DNA from: Algoriphagus sp.
GTDB lineage: Bacteria > Bacteroidota > Bacteroidia > Cytophagales > Cyclobacteriaceae
Reading direction: 5' to 3'
NCBI GenBank assembly: GCA_023255285.1
Contig: JALRIY010000026.1
Span: 1 to 16,783, forward strand
Length of the DNA: 16,783 nucleotides
Part shown: positions 13,882-16,783 of the stretch, one piece after another
How the letters are laid out: each line of letters starts with the position of its first letter
Numbering within the stretch: the first letter of the stretch is position 1
Translations under genes and position numbers: made by a program
The notes under the pieces: generated by a model
Databases searched by the model: none
Seen by the model: only the letters and a program-made list of their open reading frames with translations
Told to the model about the DNA's origin: nothing

Positions 13882-15112
13882 ATTTTTAATATTCTTCTTC
13901 TCAGGAATTTCATTAAGCTTATTGGGGATTTTACTTTTTGGGAGAAAGAAAGGAAATACAGACAAGCAATTACAGGAGGAGTTACAGTCCTTAAACAAAG
14001 TATTGAATGAAAATTTGGCTGAGGCTCGGAAAGAGGCATCCGAGAACTTACTCCGTCAATTTCAATTGGTTTTTGACAATCAGCGAGCTTCAGCGAAAGA
14101 CCAAAACGATGCCTTACAACAATTTGGGGAACGTGTGCGACAATCTTTACAGGATCTCAGCAATGTACAACGAGAAAAATTGTCTGAATTGAGTCGTCGC
14201 CAGGACGAACTCTTAAAAAATACAGAGCAACGTTTGGAAAAAATCCGCGAGACCGTGGATGAAAAACTTCAGAAAACGTTAGAGACTCGGTTGGGACAGT
14301 CCTTTGACTTGGTCAGTACTCAGTTGCAGGCAGTTCAAAAAGGACTAGGGGAGATGCAATCACTAGCAAATGGCGTAGGAGATCTCAAGCGCGTGTTGAC
14401 CAATGTGAAAAGCCGTGGACTTTTAGGTGAATACCAGTTGCAGGCTATTTTGGAAAACATACTGAGCCCAGACCAATACGTGACCAATGCAGCCATAACG
14501 GGTACCCGAGAGCGTGTGGAATTTGCCATTAAAATGCCCGGGCAAGCGGATGAGATTTTTTTGCCCATTGATTCTAAGTTTCCTCAAGAAGCCTACTTAC
14601 GATTGGTTGATGCCCTAGAAGTTGCTGATAAGGGATTGGCAGATCAATACCGAGTGGAGTTGATCAAGGCGGTGAAAAAATCTGCAGCCGATATTTTTCA
14701 GAAATACATTCATCCCCCCTTGACCACAGATTTTGCTATTCTTTTCCTTCCCATGGAAAGCCTGTATGCTGAGGTGCTTCGCGAACCGGGTCTAGCGCAA
14801 AATTTGCAGCAAGAATACAAAGTCATCGTGACGGGGCCTACCACGCTCTCCGCTATTCTCAACTCCCTGCAAATGGGGTTTCGAACGCTCGCCATTCAAA
14901 AGCGTAGTTCAGAGGTATGGCAGGTATTGGGAGCAATTAAAACGGAGTTTGGAAAGTTTGGAGTCCTTTTGGAGCGCACACAAAAGAAAATTAATGAAGC
15001 AAATTCAGAATTGGATAAGCTAGTAGGCGTACGAACCCGAATCATCCAGCGAAAGCTTAAAGAAGTGCAAGAGCTACCTGAGGAAGAAAGCACGAGCTAT
15101 TTGGAGAAGTAA
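13871..15112 (+). CDS. rmuC: DNA recombination protein RmuC
   Basis: 413 residues, a usual RmuC length. An N-terminal transmembrane helix (about 5-24) is followed by a long coiled coil (about 32-165) and the RmuC domain (about 170-395). The domain contains GLLGEYQL (183-190), the nuclease-like core LPIDSKFPQEAY (231-242), and FLPMESLYAEV (292-302). RmuC limits inversions or rearrangements at short inverted repeats in E. coli, and is predicted to have a PD-(D/E)XK-type nuclease fold. The ATG at 13871 lies inside the end of the hydrolase gene, overlapping by 11 bases. After the stop at 15112 there are 20 bases, then repeat copy 2, then the converging helicase gene. Confidence 0.95.
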   Translation: MQSEFLIFFFSGISLSLLGILLFGRKKGNTDKQLQEELQSLNKVLNENLAEARKEASENLLRQFQLVFDNQRASAKDQNDALQQFGERVRQSLQDLSNVQREKLSELSRRQDELLKNTEQRLEKIRETVDEKLQKTLETRLGQSFDLVSTQLQAVQKGLGEMQSLANGVGDLKRVLTNVKSRGLLGEYQLQAILENILSPDQYVTNAAITGTRERVEFAIKMPGQADEIFLPIDSKFPQEAYLRLVDALEVADKGLADQYRVELIKAVKKSAADIFQKYIHPPLTTDFAILFLPMESLYAEVLREPGLAQNLQQEYKVIVTGPTTLSAILNSLQMGFRTLAIQKRSSEVWQVLGAIKTEFGKFGVLLERTQKKINEANSELDKLVGVRTRIIQRKLKEVQELPEEESTSYLEK

Positions 15113-15132
15113 GAGTGAATTTTATTTTTTAA

Positions 15133-15276
15133 GATTATCCGCAATTAAGCCAGTAGTCCCAACGAAGTACTAAAACTTGCGGAAATCGTCGCCATACGAC
15201 TGTCCACAGCCCACGGCTAACTTAAACGAACTTCAAGCTTTATTTTCTCTCGTTACTGGTGGCAAAGCGGATAATC
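15133..15276. repeat. Interspersed non-coding repeat, copy 2 (144 bp, inverted ends)
   Basis: The element begins GATTATCCGC (15133-15142) and ends GCGGATAATC (15267-15276). CCAGTA (15150-15155) and TACTGG (15254-15259) extend the terminal pairing. Conserved blocks shared with copy 1 include GATTATCCGCAATTA, GCCAGTAGTCCC, GTACTAAAA, AATCGTCG, GAACTTCAA and AAAGCGGATAATC. The internal hairpin keeps its TCGT/ACGA arms (15186-15189 and 15196-15199), while the loop differs from copy 1 (CGCCAT versus CGAAAG). It begins 20 bases after the rmuC stop and ends 10 bases before the helicase stop. No open reading frame lies inside. Confidence 0.85.
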
Positions 15277-15286
15277 AGATTTTTTA

Positions 15287-16783
15287 TTAGGAATCTAACT
15301 CCATTTGAGCCAATATTTTTGCAATCTTATCCTCCACAGACTCCGAAGAAAGATTCGTTCGACTCAATCGATCTACTAAAATCGGAAATGAGAAGGGGGT
15401 GAATTGACTTGGGTAGCGTACTTGGATGGATTGCCTGTTGATTTTACGAACTGCTTCAACTACCAATTCTTGTTCCATTTGTTGGTTTAAAACTTCAGAA
15501 CGTGCTTGTTTTAGCAAGAGATTATCTGGTTCGTAGTCCTCGAATACTTGAAATAACAAGCCAGAATTTGCCTGAATATGTTTAAAGCTTGTTGGCTTGC
15601 CTGGATAGCCCTGAAAAACGAGTCCTGCGATGCTGGCGATTTCCCGAAACTTGCGTTTTGCAAGTTCGCTTTCATTGACACAATGCAAGATATCTTCTTC
15701 CAAATGATCTAGGCTAAATACATCTTCTTCGAGGATTTCCTCAATGTCTAGCTGGACATCTGAAAATAATTCGAAACCATAATCATTCATTGCCATACTG
15801 AAGGACACGGGGAGACGCTGGGCAATGCGGTAAGCCAGCAAGGCACTGAGGAGTTCATGTACCATGCGGCCTTCGAAGGGATAGAAAAATAGGTGAAATC
15901 CCTCGCGGGTTTGCAAGGACTCTATCAAAAAAGTTTGTGCATCAGGCACCAATGAAAGCTGTTGCTGTAGGTCCAAAATCGGCAAAACTTGTCTTACTTC
16001 TTCGGAACCTACAATTCCTTGGTTGTAGGCTTTGAAAATTTCTTGGATTTGCTGGGAAAGTTTGGAGGAAAGAGACATGCGGGCACCCATCCAGCTGACC
16101 ACTTGATTGGCTTTCTTCGTGGTCACTTGCACGACGGCATCCAATCCTTTCACATAAAGTAGTTCCAGATTTCTACCTGCAAAATAGAATCGATCTCCAA
16201 CTTTTAATTTGGCAATGAAGTATTCTTCCACGGTACCCAAATAAGCCCCATTTTTAAATTTCACCTTCATGGATACATCACTGACAATCGTACCCATACT
16301 CAGGCGGTGCTTCATTGCAATTTTCTTGTTTTTTACCCGATATATACCGTCTTCCTCGATCACAACCTTCAGGAAGTCATCGTAACTTCCGAGGGAACTC
16401 CCCCCTTTAGTAATGAATTCAAGGATCCATTGGTAGTCTTCCGAACTAAGGGATGCGTAGGATTCGGTCTTTTTGATAATTCCATAAAGGACCTCGGGAT
16501 CAAATCCTTCACCTACCGCCAGCGTTACCAGGAACTGAATCAATACATCGTAGGGGAGTGAGGGAGGGAATTGAGATTCCAAGTCATCCTGTTCAATGGC
16601 ATTTCGCAAAGCCGCCGCTTCAATCAGTTCTAGGGCATTGGTAGGAACAAAGTACACCAGGGAGGGAAACCCAGGCTGATGTCCTGCCCTGCCTGCACGC
16701 TGAACAAATCGGGACACTCCTTTGGGGCTTCCGACTTGAATTACTCGATCCACGGGTCTAAAATCCACCCCTAGGTCCAAACT
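15287..16783 (-). CDS. Ligase-associated Lhr-type DEXH-box helicase, C-terminal part
   Basis: The frame runs to the window edge, giving 498 visible residues of a protein usually about 800 long; the N-terminal ATP-binding half lies outside. The first visible residues are the end of helicase domain 2, SLDLGVDFRPVDRVIQVGSP, then motif VI QRAGRAGHQPG with its two arginines. The rest fits the winged-helix and Lhr C-terminal core. This combination matches the ligase-associated DNA damage response helicase family, which often neighbours an ATP-dependent DNA ligase, an exonuclease and a metallophosphoesterase. None of those is downstream here: the gene ends against repeat copy 2 and convergent rmuC. 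Any partners must lie upstream, beyond the window. Confidence 0.9.
   Translation of the reverse strand, partial: SLDLGVDFRPVDRVIQVGSPKGVSRFVQRAGRAGHQPGFPSLVYFVPTNALELIEAAALRNAIEQDDLESQFPPSLPYDVLIQFLVTLAVGEGFDPEVLYGIIKKTESYASLSSEDYQWILEFITKGGSSLGSYDDFLKVVIEEDGIYRVKNKKIAMKHRLSMGTIVSDVSMKVKFKNGAYLGTVEEYFIAKLKVGDRFYFAGRNLELLYVKGLDAVVQVTTKKANQVVSWMGARMSLSSKLSQQIQEIFKAYNQGIVGSEEVRQVLPILDLQQQLSLVPDAQTFLIESLQTREGFHLFFYPFEGRMVHELLSALLAYRIAQRLPVSFSMAMNDYGFELFSDVQLDIEEILEEDVFSLDHLEEDILHCVNESELAKRKFREIASIAGLVFQGYPGKPTSFKHIQANSGLLFQVFEDYEPDNLLLKQARSEVLNQQMEQELVVEAVRKINRQSIQVRYPSQFTPFSFPILVDRLSRTNLSSESVEDKIAKILAQMELDS

Noticed and set aside
15133..15276. Integron attC site, because of paired ends and foldback structure.
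   Set aside because: The core-site patterns GTTRRRY and RYYYAAC are not present at the ends, and no integrase or cassette array is seen.
15124..15287. ATTTTTTA on both sides of repeat copy 2 (15124-15131 and 15279-15286) as a target-site duplication.
   Set aside because: The two runs are at unequal distances from the element ends, the sequence is low-complexity AT, and copy 1 has no equivalent.

Overview
The window looks like a chromosomal segment from a Bacteroidota bacterium, most likely order Cytophagales and plausibly a Cyclobacteriaceae/Algoriphagus-like genome. This placement is inferred from protein character, moderate-to-low GC, promoter-like boxes of the Bacteroidota type (TTTG, about 17-19 nt, TAnnTTTG) and the usual scarcity of Shine-Dalgarno sequences. 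No marker gene was searched. The content is mostly core metabolism and housekeeping. There are no rRNA, tRNA, CRISPR, phage or complete insertion-sequence genes, and no gene-free gap exceeds 300 bases; the largest, 603-846, is described below.

Layout. (1) 1-602 is the 3' end of pyruvate kinase on +. (2) On -, 847-4364 holds a unit transcribed fabH, efp, accB, accC: fatty-acid initiation, elongation factor P, and two acetyl-CoA carboxylase subunits. A bidirectional terminator ends it. (3) On -, 4580-6474 holds pdxA, a DUF177/YceD gene and rpmF, with a strong terminator after rpmF. (4) Divergent from pdxA, on +, come rsmA, mgtE and a D-2-hydroxyacid dehydrogenase in near-overlapping order, then greA and a HIT-family gene. 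greA has a good promoter followed by an intrinsic-terminator-like hairpin before the start codon. (5) On -, 10728-12787 holds a secreted DUF1080 protein and an Nramp-fold transporter with altered metal-site motifs. (6) On +, 12862-15112 holds a membrane-anchored alpha/beta hydrolase overlapping rmuC. (7) On -, 15287 to the window end is the C-terminal part of a ligase-associated Lhr-type DEXH helicase.

The most unusual structure is a pair of diverged copies (146 and 144 bp) of one non-coding repeat, at 631-776 and 15133-15276. Both start GATTATCCGC and end in its exact reverse complement, lie in the same orientation, and sit just behind a + strand stop codon in a convergent intergenic gap. 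This looks like an interspersed, MITE-like or REP-like family. The second notable feature is the greA leader hairpin, which resembles in arrangement the E. coli greA leader that makes the GraL short RNAs. The third is the Nramp-like protein with GPGT and VPYN where classical family members have DPGN and MPH. I did not find an unmistakable new multi-gene system; the surrounding genes are conventional.
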